The notes below the pieces were generated by a model. It saw only the letters and a list, made by a program, of their open reading frames with translations. It was not told where the DNA came from and searched no databases. From NCBI GenBank assembly GCA_002347475.1, contig DDXI01000069.1:1-34325 (forward strand): 34,325 nt of DNA. The letters run 5' to 3'. Shown piece after piece: positions 16,174 to 23,527 of the stretch. This DNA is from Peptococcaceae bacterium UBA2264. GTDB taxonomy: Bacteria; Bacillota; Desulfitobacteriia; Desulfitobacteriales; Desulfitobacteriaceae. The translations under genes were made by a program, and so were the position numbers. Position 1 is the stretch's first letter, and the number at the start of each line of letters is the position of its first letter.

Positions 16174-17613
16174 CTACTCCGTATTTCCGGCAGCGTTGTC
16201 GATCAGGGCCGCGGTGAAGTTGTCCTGGAATAATTCTTTCTCAGCTTTGATCTGATCCAGTTCGGCTTCCTCGTCCTCGTATTCTCCCCACTTCTTCATG
16301 TAGGATTTTTTGCTGCGTACCTGAGTAGTAACCTCATCCATGTCCAGGCGCTTGCCTTCGTCCTCGTCCTCTGGGATCGGATAATAGTGATGAATTTCTA
16401 GGGCAGTCTCGTATTCGGCGATTGCTCTGCTGCCGTACAGATTGTAAGCCTTGACCATCTGAAGGATATAATCAACCATTCTTTCCAGAGCCGTACCCCA
16501 CTCTGTCCAGTCTTCCTCGCAGGCCGACATCAGGCCCCAGTATAAGGCCCGCATGCTCTTGCCGCTCTGCATCAGTCCTTGGAGCTGTTCTAGTCCGACA
16601 TTTGGCACTTCCAGGGTGTCATACAGATCATTCTTGACCCGATTAACAGTATCAGCGAACTTGGCAGCGTAAGTAAAATTGCTTTCCAGCCGTTGGATGG
16701 CCGCCTGCTTGTTCACGGCAGCAGGATCGGTTTGCAGGTCGATCAGGGCTCCCGGTGCGATCTTGATACCCTGAATACTGCCCTCGTCGGCATCAGTAAC
16801 AACGTCCTGACCGAACATCTGGAATTTCAGGGCGTCGATATCGTCGCTGGTCAGCCTGTTGTAGGCATCCTGATTACTCCACAGGGCCTCGACATCGCTC
16901 TCGCCTTCAGTTTCGCCGGAAAGACCACCGTTCAGCACTATTATAATCGGGATAAAAGCCAGGCCCGTGTCATACTCTTCGTCAATGATCTCGACGACAT
17001 TGCCGTAGCCGTTATAATTGGCTTCGTTAAGGATACATTTACCGCCGATCATTTCCCAGGTCTGCTTCTTGATCCGCTGATCCACTTTGCTGGGCTCATC
17101 GTTTAGCTGATAAACAAAGATGATTTTTTCCAGGACATCGGCATCGTCCAGGTTGAAAAGCGGGAAGAACTCCTGGGCAGGGCTAATAACGATCTTCAAG
17201 CCCTCGTCCTTCTTGGCCCAGAGCTTAATTGCAACCCTGCCGCCAATGCTGCAATCCTTCCGCCCTTTGAGCAGCTTGGCATGAAGGCGGTTCTCAGTGA
17301 ATATCTGTTGCAGCAAGCCTTCTTTCTCAGCCGCCTTGTCCTGGTTGGCTGTGCTGCCCTTGGCGTCCGGTACTGTTGGTTTAAGGTCGAAGTACGGCAT
17401 TTTGCCGAACATATAACGGGCCCGGAAGTCGATCACCTTTTTGATCAGATTCGTGACCTTTCTAGTCGGCGTGTAGTCAAGGTCTTCCGGCAGCTGCCAA
17501 GCCTGCGTTCCCTTATAGATAGTGTACCAACCGTTGATCGTGCTGATCCTCTCCAGGAGATCACCGTACAGGCTGGTCATTTCTGTTTTTAAAAGCTCGT
17601 TATAATCTATCAA
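16174..17613 (-). CDS. Portal protein (SPP1 gp6-like), 479 aa
   Basis: Starts at TTG 17613, overlapping the terminase stop (TTGA). The N-terminal region (WYTIYKGTQAWQLPEDLDYT followed by KVTNLIKKVIDFRARYMFG) and the length match the Phage_prot_Gp6/SPP1 portal family. The acidic C-terminus (DEVTTQVRSKKSYMKKWGEY then EDEEAELDQIKAEKE) is also typical. It is the dodecameric ring at one capsid vertex, used for DNA entry and head-tail attachment. The order terminase large, portal, MuF is the standard SPP1-like order. Confidence 0.93.
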   Translation of the reverse strand: MIDYNELLKTEMTSLYGDLLERISTINGWYTIYKGTQAWQLPEDLDYTPTRKVTNLIKKVIDFRARYMFGKMPYFDLKPTVPDAKGSTANQDKAAEKEGLLQQIFTENRLHAKLLKGRKDCSIGGRVAIKLWAKKDEGLKIVISPAQEFFPLFNLDDADVLEKIIFVYQLNDEPSKVDQRIKKQTWEMIGGKCILNEANYNGYGNVVEIIDEEYDTGLAFIPIIIVLNGGLSGETEGESDVEALWSNQDAYNRLTSDDIDALKFQMFGQDVVTDADEGSIQGIKIAPGALIDLQTDPAAVNKQAAIQRLESNFTYAAKFADTVNRVKNDLYDTLEVPNVGLEQLQGLMQSGKSMRALYWGLMSACEEDWTEWGTALERMVDYILQMVKAYNLYGSRAIAEYETALEIHHYYPIPEDEDEGKRLDMDEVTTQVRSKKSYMKKWGEYEDEEAELDQIKAEKELFQDNFTAALIDNAAGNTE

Positions 17614-19043
17614 GCTCTAACCCCCTTCCCGCTGTAGTTTTTCTTGCGCCCGCCTACCTTACGATTAACGATCTCGGCGACGCCAGTCGTGGTATCCTGG
17701 GCATCATCGTTCTTATTGTTGCCCTCGCGTTGGTAGGTCATCATGGCCAGATGGTACTCTGGCCATCGATCGGCCCAGTTAACCGGGAAATAAATGTGAT
17801 CCATGACCCAGGTCGCGTTACTCAGGATGCGGGCCCTTTTATTCTCAACCTGGTGAAACCAGACGACCTTCGTCAGGTTGCTCTCAAAGTCATCCTTCAG
17901 ATGCCTCTCGACCTGGCGGGCAAAGCCGCGGCCGCCGTTGTTGCTCTCGATATAGGCCAGCCTGACTTCTTCTTCGTGCAGACGTTTGGCCGTCTCTGGC
18001 TCGGTGATCTCCATAGCGGCCTTAGTGTAGTAGACATCCAGTACATAGGCCTCCCTCTGATAAAGACCAAAGATGATGTTACACAGATAATCGCTGCCCT
18101 CGTCCGCTGTGTCACAGTAAGAATAAATTCCTGTGAAGAGCGGGTTTCCATGCTCGTCCCTGGGAATGTCATTGTAAGTCTTAAAGCTGCTATAGAGCCT
18201 GCCCTCGAAGTCGATCGGGATTTGCTGATAGTTGGCGCTGGCGATCTCGGCCCCCATGGCCTTTATCTTCATCCTGTAGTATCTCTCAGACAGGATCTCC
18301 GGGCAGAGCATTGTACCATCGTCCTGCAGAGTCTTCATGCAGATATGCTGCACCTTCTGGCCTTCATTCCGGAAGTGTTCAAGAGCCCGTCCAGCCAGAT
18401 CCTTGCTGCTCCAGCGTGTCATTATGATAATGATCTTGCCGCCTTCTTCCAGCCTGGAGAGCATGGTATTCGTAAACCAGTCCCAGTGCCCCTGCAGAAT
18501 GTTCTCGTTGTATGCTTCCAGGGCCGATTTAATCAAATCGTCGATAATCATCAGGTTAGCCCCGAAGCCTGTCGCCGTACCTGTCGGAGACGTGGCCAGG
18601 TAGTTGTTATGGCCGCCTTCCAGGCTCCAGAGATTCATGGCCCCATCGCCGCGCTTGATCCTGGTCTCAGGAAAAATGTCGCTGTAGACAATCCTGGTCA
18701 GATCAGCCTTCTCTTCCTGGATCCCGTTCCGGACTGCCTTGGAGAAAGTTGAGGAAAGCGTCTCATTGTAAGACCCAGTCATAATCTTGACTGTCTTATC
18801 CTGACCGTATACCCATTGGGCAAGCAGCATCGCTGTCCGGCTCTTGCCAAACCTTGGGCCTATATTGACAACCAGGACATCATCGTCGGAGCGCATGAAG
18901 TACTCGGTTTCTTCACATATCTGCTTCAGGTACAGCCGATCATCCTTGTAGAAGTCCGGGGCCCGTAGTTGGCAGAAATCATAAAAGTGCCGCCTCGCTA
19001 ATTCTATCTTTGCGCCACTTGCAGCCAGTTGTACCTTGTTCAT
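17610..19043 (-). CDS. terL: Terminase large subunit, 477 aa
   Basis: DNA-packaging motor with ATPase and nuclease halves. The Walker A-like motif is GPRFGKS (residues 62-68), with the Arg typical of terminases instead of a classic P-loop. Walker B is LMIIDD (164-169), followed by an SAT-like MTRWSSKDLAGR (208-220), a hallmark of this family. The nuclease domain begins at ~D311 (YCDTADEGSDY), with further acidic residues in YIESNNGG and NKNDDAQDTT. The start ATG overlaps the small subunit stop as TGATG. The protein is full length for the family and appears intact. Confidence 0.96.
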   Translation of the reverse strand: MNKVQLAASGAKIELARRHFYDFCQLRAPDFYKDDRLYLKQICEETEYFMRSDDDVLVVNIGPRFGKSRTAMLLAQWVYGQDKTVKIMTGSYNETLSSTFSKAVRNGIQEEKADLTRIVYSDIFPETRIKRGDGAMNLWSLEGGHNNYLATSPTGTATGFGANLMIIDDLIKSALEAYNENILQGHWDWFTNTMLSRLEEGGKIIIIMTRWSSKDLAGRALEHFRNEGQKVQHICMKTLQDDGTMLCPEILSERYYRMKIKAMGAEIASANYQQIPIDFEGRLYSSFKTYNDIPRDEHGNPLFTGIYSYCDTADEGSDYLCNIIFGLYQREAYVLDVYYTKAAMEITEPETAKRLHEEEVRLAYIESNNGGRGFARQVERHLKDDFESNLTKVVWFHQVENKRARILSNATWVMDHIYFPVNWADRWPEYHLAMMTYQREGNNKNDDAQDTTTGVAEIVNRKVGGRKKNYSGKGVRA

Positions 19044-19615
19044 CAGGCATCACTCATTTTTGCCAGCTTTCTTAGCTCTTCTTCACTCAGGGCAGCATAA
19101 GGATTTTTGACCGTGACTGTACCATTTATATTTAGGTTGTCTTTAAACATTCCTAAATGTTTGCCGATCATATCCAAGGCGCCTTTCTTATCGTGTAGTT
19201 TGAATTGGAATACGCCTTTAGGCGAAATAGAAACTTCTTGGATCATGGTGCCGTCTACTTCGTCACTGGGTTTCATTTCTATTATCTGAGCATAATCAAT
19301 TATTGGCTCTCCGGTTTCTTTGTCATAGTCGATAACAGTTTTTTCAGTCCGGAAACTGAGAAAATCCTTTATGTCAGCAAATGCGATCTTGACATACTCT
19401 TGTAATACCCTGTCAACTGTGATTTCAGTTCGCTTGGAACGTTCAGCCATGGCTTTCTGTATTGCTTCTTGAATGACAGGTTTTGACATGTTTTCAGCTG
19501 CTATTCGATTAGCAGTTTTTGAAGAATAACCGGCACGGATAGCAGCCTGAGTCGCGTTCAGATCTATCAGATATTCCTGGATAAATAACTGCTGCTTCTT
19601 TGTCATTTTTGCCAT
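19043..19615 (-). CDS. terS: Terminase small subunit (Terminase_2 family), 190 aa
   Basis: ATG at 19615 with GGGAGGTG. The N-terminus KQQLFIQEYLIDLNATQAAI then RAGYSSKTANRIAAENM is the conserved HTH of Terminase_2/XtmA proteins. These bind the packaging (pac/cos) region and hand DNA to the large subunit. The middle segment is helical and the C-terminal part (NPYAALSEEELRKLAKM) is the usual end of the family. It lies directly upstream of terL with a one-base overlap. Confidence 0.93.
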   Translation of the reverse strand: MAKMTKKQQLFIQEYLIDLNATQAAIRAGYSSKTANRIAAENMSKPVIQEAIQKAMAERSKRTEITVDRVLQEYVKIAFADIKDFLSFRTEKTVIDYDKETGEPIIDYAQIIEMKPSDEVDGTMIQEVSISPKGVFQFKLHDKKGALDMIGKHLGMFKDNLNINGTVTVKNPYAALSEEELRKLAKMSDA

Positions 19616-19634
19616 CCGTGTTCACCTCCCGTTA

Positions 19635-19820
19635 TTAGTCCAGCCTCAAACCCTTGTTATCTCTCATCATATGATCGTAGGTCCTAAACTCCGTTGACTC
19701 CTGATACTCCTGGATCAGCAACTCCCGATCTTTGCATGCCTCACCAGTCCAGCGCCGGCAGTTGGCACAGTTTAATATCAGTCCCTTACTTTTAGGTTTA
19801 AAATGCTTACATTTTGACAA
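19635..19820 (-). CDS. Small Cys-rich protein, 61 aa
   Basis: TTG start at 19820, five bases after AGGTGA. Four Cys residues (MSKCKHF; NCANCRRWTGEACKD) could form a zinc site, and the C-terminal part is helical (RELLIQEYQESTEFRTYDHM). No family recognised. It precedes the small terminase and follows an intrinsic terminator, so it may be the first gene of the late operon. Similar short Cys-rich proteins often precede terminase genes in this phage group, but the role is unknown. Confidence 0.6.
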   Translation of the reverse strand: MSKCKHFKPKSKGLILNCANCRRWTGEACKDRELLIQEYQESTEFRTYDHMMRDNKGLRLD

Positions 19821-19848
19821 TCACATCACCTAATTTCAAGTAATGATA

Positions 19849-19874
19849 AAAGGCCGCCCATCAGGACGACCTTT
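19849..19874 (-). terminator. Strong intrinsic terminator between the late regulator and late genes
   Basis: Leftward RNA: AAAGGUCGUCC/GGGCGGCCUUU, 11 bp with two G-U pairs, a 4-base loop, followed by UUAUCAUU. It lies 41 bases after the stop of the ArpU-like gene and 29 bases before the 61-aa gene, marking the early/late boundary. An AT-rich TATATT box sits upstream of the hairpin (around 19878). If that is the late promoter, the hairpin would lie in the leader and act as an attenuator. Confidence 0.75.
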
Positions 19875-19914
19875 GACAATACCAATATAGCATAAAACTA
19901 TATATCATTTTGTA

Positions 19915-20331
19915 TCATTCTTTCCCGGCCAGCTGTCGGAGTGCCCCTGCATGTATTCTATGCACATGTGCCCATTCGTAACTCATATCGACCGCTATCT
20001 GCTCCCAGCTTCGCATCTCTATGTACCTGGCCCTGATCAGATACATTTCCCGAGCCGGCAATGTCTGAATCGCTCTCTCAATTCTATTTTCCTCAGCACA
20101 GGCCTTACGTAATTGATTCATGATTTCTTGCTGCAGCTCAGTAATCTCCTCAGCATACTCAGCTATCGTATTTCCGACTATATCTGATGTGGATCCCAGC
20201 GACCGGATCGGTACCCTCTGCAGCTGTGTAGTATTTTTTGTGGCCAGGGATTGAATATATTCCAGTCGGTTTCTCAATTTCTTTATGTTCCTCTGAATCC
20301 ATTGGTATTCTCGCAACTCCAGTTTGGTCAT
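19915..20331 (-). CDS. DUF1492/ArpU-type late transcription regulator, 138 aa
   Basis: I choose ATG 20331 (MTKLELREYQWIQRNIKKL), preceded by GGAGGGCGG; an upstream in-frame ATG at 20367 has no ribosome site. The protein is mostly coiled-coil helix up to ~residue 85, followed by a sigma-70 region 4-like HTH (ERAIQTLPAREMYLIRARYI; SWEQIAVDMSYEWAHVHRIH). That architecture is DUF1492/ArpU/RinA-like: activators of late operons that sit just before the terminase genes. The position immediately upstream of the late block is exactly as expected. Confidence 0.82.
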   Translation of the reverse strand: MTKLELREYQWIQRNIKKLRNRLEYIQSLATKNTTQLQRVPIRSLGSTSDIVGNTIAEYAEEITELQQEIMNQLRKACAEENRIERAIQTLPAREMYLIRARYIEMRSWEQIAVDMSYEWAHVHRIHAGALRQLAGKE

Positions 20332-20425
20332 TCCGCCCTCCGGTTTCCATTCTTTTTCATGGTCCATAATTGCAAGGTATTAACAATCAAGATTAGTGCT
20401 GATACTGCTATCTGTATTTTTGCAA

Positions 20426-20608
20426 TCACTTACCCTTGTTACCTTTCTGGTTAAACTTTCTGATCTGCGCCCAGGTCCTAGTGCACCCGGTATTATAGCC
20501 TTGCTCATAGACACGGTCCAACTCTTTGCTCATACCCTTAGCTGTTACTAATGCCATCAAGATAGCCCCAGCTGCCAAACTAAAAATCGAACACAAAATA
20601 TATCCCAA
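20426..20608 (-). CDS. Small single-pass membrane protein, 60 aa
   Basis: TTG start at 20608 eight bases after AGGAGG, which itself overlaps the end of the upstream 32-aa gene. Residues 1-22 (GYILCSIFSLAAGAILMALV) form one hydrophobic segment with a short outside end. The remainder is polar and basic (MSKELDRVYEQGYNTGCTR), presumably cytoplasmic. No recognised family. Confidence 0.55.
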   Translation of the reverse strand: MGYILCSIFSLAAGAILMALVTAKGMSKELDRVYEQGYNTGCTRTWAQIRKFNQKGNKGK

Positions 20609-20620
20609 ATCTCTTTCCTC

Positions 20621-20719
20621 CTAGTCACAACCTTGTCTCATCCCGCAGTTCATGCATTTCCCACAGGTACCAAACGGGACTATACACTGACTGCCACAGT
20701 TTGGACAAATTTCACTCAC
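20621..20719 (-). CDS. 32-aa zinc-ribbon-like mini-protein
   Basis: Read directly: GTG at 20719 with GGAGGG seven bases before it, TAG at 20623-20621. The peptide contains CPNCGSQC, then CGKCMNCGMRQGC: eight cysteines in 32 residues, arranged as CxxC pairs. This resembles the short zinc ribbon found at C-termini of larger enzymes, but here it is a free-standing gene in the early operon. The downstream gene's ribosome site overlaps its stop, so it is co-translated. Function unknown. Confidence 0.6.
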   Translation of the reverse strand: MSEICPNCGSQCIVPFGTCGKCMNCGMRQGCD

Positions 20720-20748
20720 GAGTTATCCCTCCATTTTCAACTCTGAAG

Positions 20749-20767
20749 TTGTAAGTAATCCTTACAA
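20749..20767. repeat. Inverted repeat in a small intergenic gap
   Basis: TTGTAAG (20749-20755) and CTTACAA (20761-20767) form a perfect 7-bp inverted repeat with a 5-base centre. A second overlapping palindrome, CAACT/AGTTG, spans 20738-20751; the two are mutually exclusive hairpins. They lie between the DUF1064 gene and the start of the 32-aa gene and could be an operator or an RNA switch-like element. Confidence 0.35.
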
Positions 20768-20772
20768 ATTGA

Positions 20773-21102
20773 TCAAGGTATTCTGATTGATAATTCCGGG
20801 TATCTTTTCTCGAATAGCTTGGCTTTTATTTTAAAGGCCTCAGTCTTTATCCCTTTAACATCCTCAATCTCCACATGGCCATCCGCATAGGTCACTTTGA
20901 AATCAGCTATATATTTTATCTCCCGGATAGTCTTTCCGTTTTTCTTAAACTTCTCCTGGAGAATAAAAACCGGCTGGCATTCGATATCCGTCACTATCCC
21001 GGCTTTGAGCATCAGAACAAGCTCCCGGTACCTATTCGCCTCTGCCCGGCTGTCAAACTGCCTGCCAAGTGCTATGGTTTTTTGCGAATTATATTTGCTC
21101 AT
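20773..21102 (-). CDS. DUF1064 phage nuclease-like protein, 109 aa
   Basis: The order of motifs is that of DUF1064: MSKYNSQKTIALGRQFDSRA, EANRYRELVLMLKAGIVTDI, ECQPVFILQE, YIADFKVTYADGHVEIEDVKG. The ADF..., E-x-V-K core resembles a PD-(D/E)xK nuclease fold, and these proteins often take the place of RusA-type junction resolvases in phage replication modules. Full length for the family. The ATG overlaps the preceding small gene's stop (ATGA). The enzymatic role is inferred, not shown. Confidence 0.85.
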   Translation of the reverse strand: MSKYNSQKTIALGRQFDSRAEANRYRELVLMLKAGIVTDIECQPVFILQEKFKKNGKTIREIKYIADFKVTYADGHVEIEDVKGIKTEAFKIKAKLFEKRYPELSIRIP

Positions 21103-21251
21103 TTATTCTCACTTGGCTTATAAGGACCATATTTCGCCCAGTCCTCAGGTGTCATCTTCCTGGTGACGCATTCGCCAGCATCAGGACAGGTTTTATCTTC
21201 AGAGTCGGTGATTGTTTGCAGTGTGCCTGCTTTGCGTATTTTTTTGGCCAT
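21099..21251 (-). CDS. 50-aa phage protein of unknown function
   Basis: Read directly: ATG 21251, eight bases after AAAGGAG, to a TGA overlapping the next start. The sequence starts MAKKIRKAGTLQTITDSEDK and contains two Cys (CPDAGEC) and a C-terminal MTPEDWAKYGPYKP. The perfect ribosome site and ATGA coupling to the DUF1064 gene make it a credible gene. No family recognised. Confidence 0.65.
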   Translation of the reverse strand: MAKKIRKAGTLQTITDSEDKTCPDAGECVTRKMTPEDWAKYGPYKPSENK

Positions 21252-21275
21252 AGAAATACTCCTTTCTGCACAAGG

Positions 21276-22133
21276 TCAGAGGTAAAAGCTCTCGTACTTC
21301 TCTGGAGATGCCTTGCTCTCCGGTTTTCCCTTTCGCTTTCGCTCTTTGTTCGCATTCCACTCTTCATCCTTAGAGGCAATATGATCAAGAGTAATGACGC
21401 CGTGATTAAGCCAATCAAGTAAAATCCCTTTGAGATAACTCATTTTCCGGGTATTGTTATCCACGCAGCGTTTAAGGCCGGCGATAACTATTACGTCCGG
21501 ATCCGGACTCCCCTGGGCCTTGAAGGTTTCAATCCAGCCTAAAATATCTTCGGCTTCTGCAGGTGATAATGCTCTGCCGAAATTCTTTTCTGCAAAATGA
21601 ATAGACTCGGTTCCGATTGATTGATTGATATTATCCCGTTTCGGATCGTCTGCTGCTTCTGCTTCGATTTCACGGTTGAGGGAATCAGTAGATAAGGAAT
21701 CAGTAGATAGGGAATCAGGAATCAGGTTAAGGGAATCAGCCCGAGTGCTTCCGATTTTTTCGGTATCGCTCACGATTTTTCTCGAGTTGCTCGCTCCTTT
21801 TCTCGAGTATTCGGGAATAGAGCTTGGAACCTCATTTTTATGAGGATTTTGGTGCTTTTTAAAGTTGCTAATCTGTATATATTTCATGCCATCAACTTCA
21901 TAGCGAATAATAAATTGTTCGCCAGCATTCATCAGGGAATCAAGAAGGGCATCAACATTGCAATCATCGTAAGGTAATATTTCTGCCTTGATTTTCTTTG
22001 GTCTATCTTCAAGACGCCCTTCTCGATCAGCCAGGCACCATAACCCAGTAAACAGTATTCTGGATAATGGATCTAATTCGGCTAAATATTCATTGCTAAA
22101 AAAACCCGGCTTTATATTCCTTGATCTTGCCAT
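21276..22133 (-). CDS. DnaD-like phage replication initiation protein, 285 aa
   Basis: ATG 22133 with GAGGGTGAAGGA. The N-terminal ~105 residues (ARSRNIKPGFFSNEYLAELD; LFTGLWCLADREGRLEDRP; YIQISNFKKHQNPHKNE) form the winged-helix N-domain seen in many Gram-positive phage replisome organisers. A variable Ser/Asp/Leu-rich linker follows (~110-165). The C-terminal part (~185-250) carries the DnaD/DnaB_2 motif MSYLKGILLDWLNHGV (Y..gIL..W). It probably melts the origin and loads the host helicase; no phage helicase gene is present. The linker DNA holds GGAATCAG iterons, suggesting the origin is within the gene, as in lambda O. Confidence 0.88.
   Translation of the reverse strand: MARSRNIKPGFFSNEYLAELDPLSRILFTGLWCLADREGRLEDRPKKIKAEILPYDDCNVDALLDSLMNAGEQFIIRYEVDGMKYIQISNFKKHQNPHKNEVPSSIPEYSRKGASNSRKIVSDTEKIGSTRADSLNLIPDSLSTDSLSTDSLNREIEAEAADDPKRDNINQSIGTESIHFAEKNFGRALSPAEAEDILGWIETFKAQGSPDPDVIVIAGLKRCVDNNTRKMSYLKGILLDWLNHGVITLDHIASKDEEWNANKERKRKGKPESKASPEKYESFYL
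21681..21739. repeat. Five GGAATCAG iterons inside the replication gene (candidate origin)
   Basis: GGAATCAG occurs at 21681, 21696, 21711, 21718 and 21732. The first three are spaced exactly 15 bases within a tandem unit (GGAATCAGTAGATAA/G). They lie in the linker-coding part of the DnaD-like gene and give the peptide repeat DSLSTDSLSTDSLN. AT-rich sequence surrounds them. In-gene iterons are the classic organisation of lambdoid and many siphovirus origins. Confidence 0.6.
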
Positions 22134-22137
22134 TCCT

Positions 22138-22323
22138 TCACCCTCTTACCAATTTGTCAGCCAATTCGTTAAGTTCCTGTACCCAATGATTCAGCTTTTC
22201 CACACCTTGAAGATCACGTTTACCACAGCATCTTAATCGTAGCGGACAATTATGACATTGCCTGCTATAGTTCGTACTGCATATTTCCAACACTGTCTGG
22301 TTAAAATTTTGAATCATGATCAT
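22138..22323 (-). CDS. Small Cys-rich protein, 61 aa
   Basis: ATG at 22323 is five bases after AGGAAG; a GTG at 22329 and an ATG at 22317 are alternatives. It contains five Cys in the middle (ICSTNYSRQCHNCPLRLRCC), likely a zinc or iron-sulfur site, followed by a C-terminal helix (LNHWVQELNELADKLVRG). It lies between ssb and the replication gene. The protein is not assigned to a family, though short Cys-rich proteins of this shape are frequent in Bacillota prophages. Confidence 0.6.
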   Translation of the reverse strand: MIMIQNFNQTVLEICSTNYSRQCHNCPLRLRCCGKRDLQGVEKLNHWVQELNELADKLVRG

Positions 22324-22332
22324 TACCACTTC

Positions 22333-22752
22333 CTAAAAAGGGATGTCATCATCCAACGGTACTTCTGTTCCCAATCCTCGGTTATCCGGCCCGTATGATC
22401 TTTCGCCGCCACCGGCTGACGCTTCCGAATGACCTTTCGGGCTGAGGAATCTTACATCTTCGGCAATAACTTCCGTAACATAGCGTTTTTGCCCGTCTTG
22501 TCCGGTAAAATTACGAACCTGTATCCGGCCATCTACTGCAGCCACCTTACCCTTAGCAAGATATTGGGCTGTTAGTTCAGCAAGCTGCCGGTAAACTACG
22601 CAGGGAATAAAATCTGTTTCCCTTTCACCTTGGGAATTTTTGAAGGAACGATCTATTGCCAGAGTAAAATTAGATACGGCAACACCATTTGGCGTGTAGC
22701 GCAATTCGGGATCTCTGGTTAATCGGCCTATAAGAACGACACGATTTAAAAT
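22333..22752 (-). CDS. ssb: Single-stranded DNA-binding protein with apparent ATT start, 139 aa
   Basis: The OB-fold of SSB is clear: (M)LNRVVLIGRLTRDPEL, RYTPNGVAVSNFTLAIDR, FIPCVVYRQLAELTAQYL, VDGRIQVRNF, and the acidic C-terminal tip DDDIPF that recruits partner proteins. The conserved first strand is encoded upstream of any ATG, GTG or TTG. The codon at the usual Met position is ATT (22752-22750), nine bases after AAGGGG. The only standard candidate downstream, a TTG at 22704, would remove strand 1. I therefore annotate an ATT start. A sequencing error that changed ATG to ATT is the alternative. Confidence 0.88.
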   Translation of the reverse strand: MLNRVVLIGRLTRDPELRYTPNGVAVSNFTLAIDRSFKNSQGERETDFIPCVVYRQLAELTAQYLAKGKVAAVDGRIQVRNFTGQDGQKRYVTEVIAEDVRFLSPKGHSEASAGGGERSYGPDNRGLGTEVPLDDDIPF

Positions 22753-22765
22753 GTTAATCAGCCCC

Positions 22766-23524
22766 TTAAAACGGATATAACTCTAATTCAATCTCTTTTC
22801 CGGCCTCTGCAACTTCAACATCCTTACCAGTCAGTTTGGTTATCTCCCGGACCATTCTTGCAGCATCAGAATTACCATCCGAAAGATGTATCAAGACTAT
22901 TTTCCGCACTTCTGACAGATCATTCGCCTCGAGGAAACCCTTCACATTTTCCATGCTGAAATGGCTTTCTAGTAGTCGGTTCTTGAGCACCTCCGGGATA
23001 AGTCCGGCCTCAATGTTAGCTTTTAGGATATCTGAACAGTAGTTACACTCGATGAGAAAGTAATTAACTCCAGTAAAGGCATAATGGCTGTAATAGCTAT
23101 CTGTGAGATAAACCAACTTCTCGCCCGTAGGTTTATATTGAATCAGGAAACCAAGCGGCTCTTTTGCGTCATGCTGGACACTAAAAGGAAGTACCGTAAA
23201 GTCCGAATCTGGGAGCAAATTAAACTGGCTGCCGGGTGCAACTATGGCTGCCCTGTGGCCTGGATAACAGCCTGGGCATAAGGCCTGGAATGTCCCGAGG
23301 CTCAAATATACATCTATTCCGGCTTTGGTTAAGTCTTTGAATGATTTACTGTGGTCCCCGTGTTCATGTCCCAGTAAAGCCCCCCGAACCTTGGATAAGT
23401 CAAAATTCAGCGCCTTCTGAATGTCCGGGAAACGGACACCAGCGTCTAAAATTAGACTGCCGGTGTCGGTCTCCAAGATGTAACAATTACCTTTGGATGA
23501 GGATCCAAGTATTTTTAGTTTCAT
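22766..23524 (-). CDS. MBL-fold metallo-hydrolase, 252 aa
   Basis: Metallo-beta-lactamase fold with the metal motif HEHGDH (residues 53-58) and further ligands in QHD (~118), LTDSYYSHYAF (~140-150) and SHFS (~188-190). The opening MKLKILGSSSKGNCYILETD is typical of the YycJ/WalJ-like and phage MBL groups, putative nucleases found beside recT and ssb. It starts three bases after the recT stop. Likely a DNA-processing nuclease partnering with RecT, possibly standing in for the RecE-type exonuclease that I do not see; this role is inferred from context. Confidence 0.85.
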   Translation of the reverse strand: MKLKILGSSSKGNCYILETDTGSLILDAGVRFPDIQKALNFDLSKVRGALLGHEHGDHSKSFKDLTKAGIDVYLSLGTFQALCPGCYPGHRAAIVAPGSQFNLLPDSDFTVLPFSVQHDAKEPLGFLIQYKPTGEKLVYLTDSYYSHYAFTGVNYFLIECNYCSDILKANIEAGLIPEVLKNRLLESHFSMENVKGFLEANDLSEVRKIVLIHLSDGNSDAARMVREITKLTGKDVEVAEAGKEIELELYPF

Positions 23525-23527
23525 GGC

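Noticed and set aside
17730..18752. 340-aa plus-strand open frame
   Set aside because: It is fully antisense to the terminase large subunit, whose motifs and length are unmistakable.
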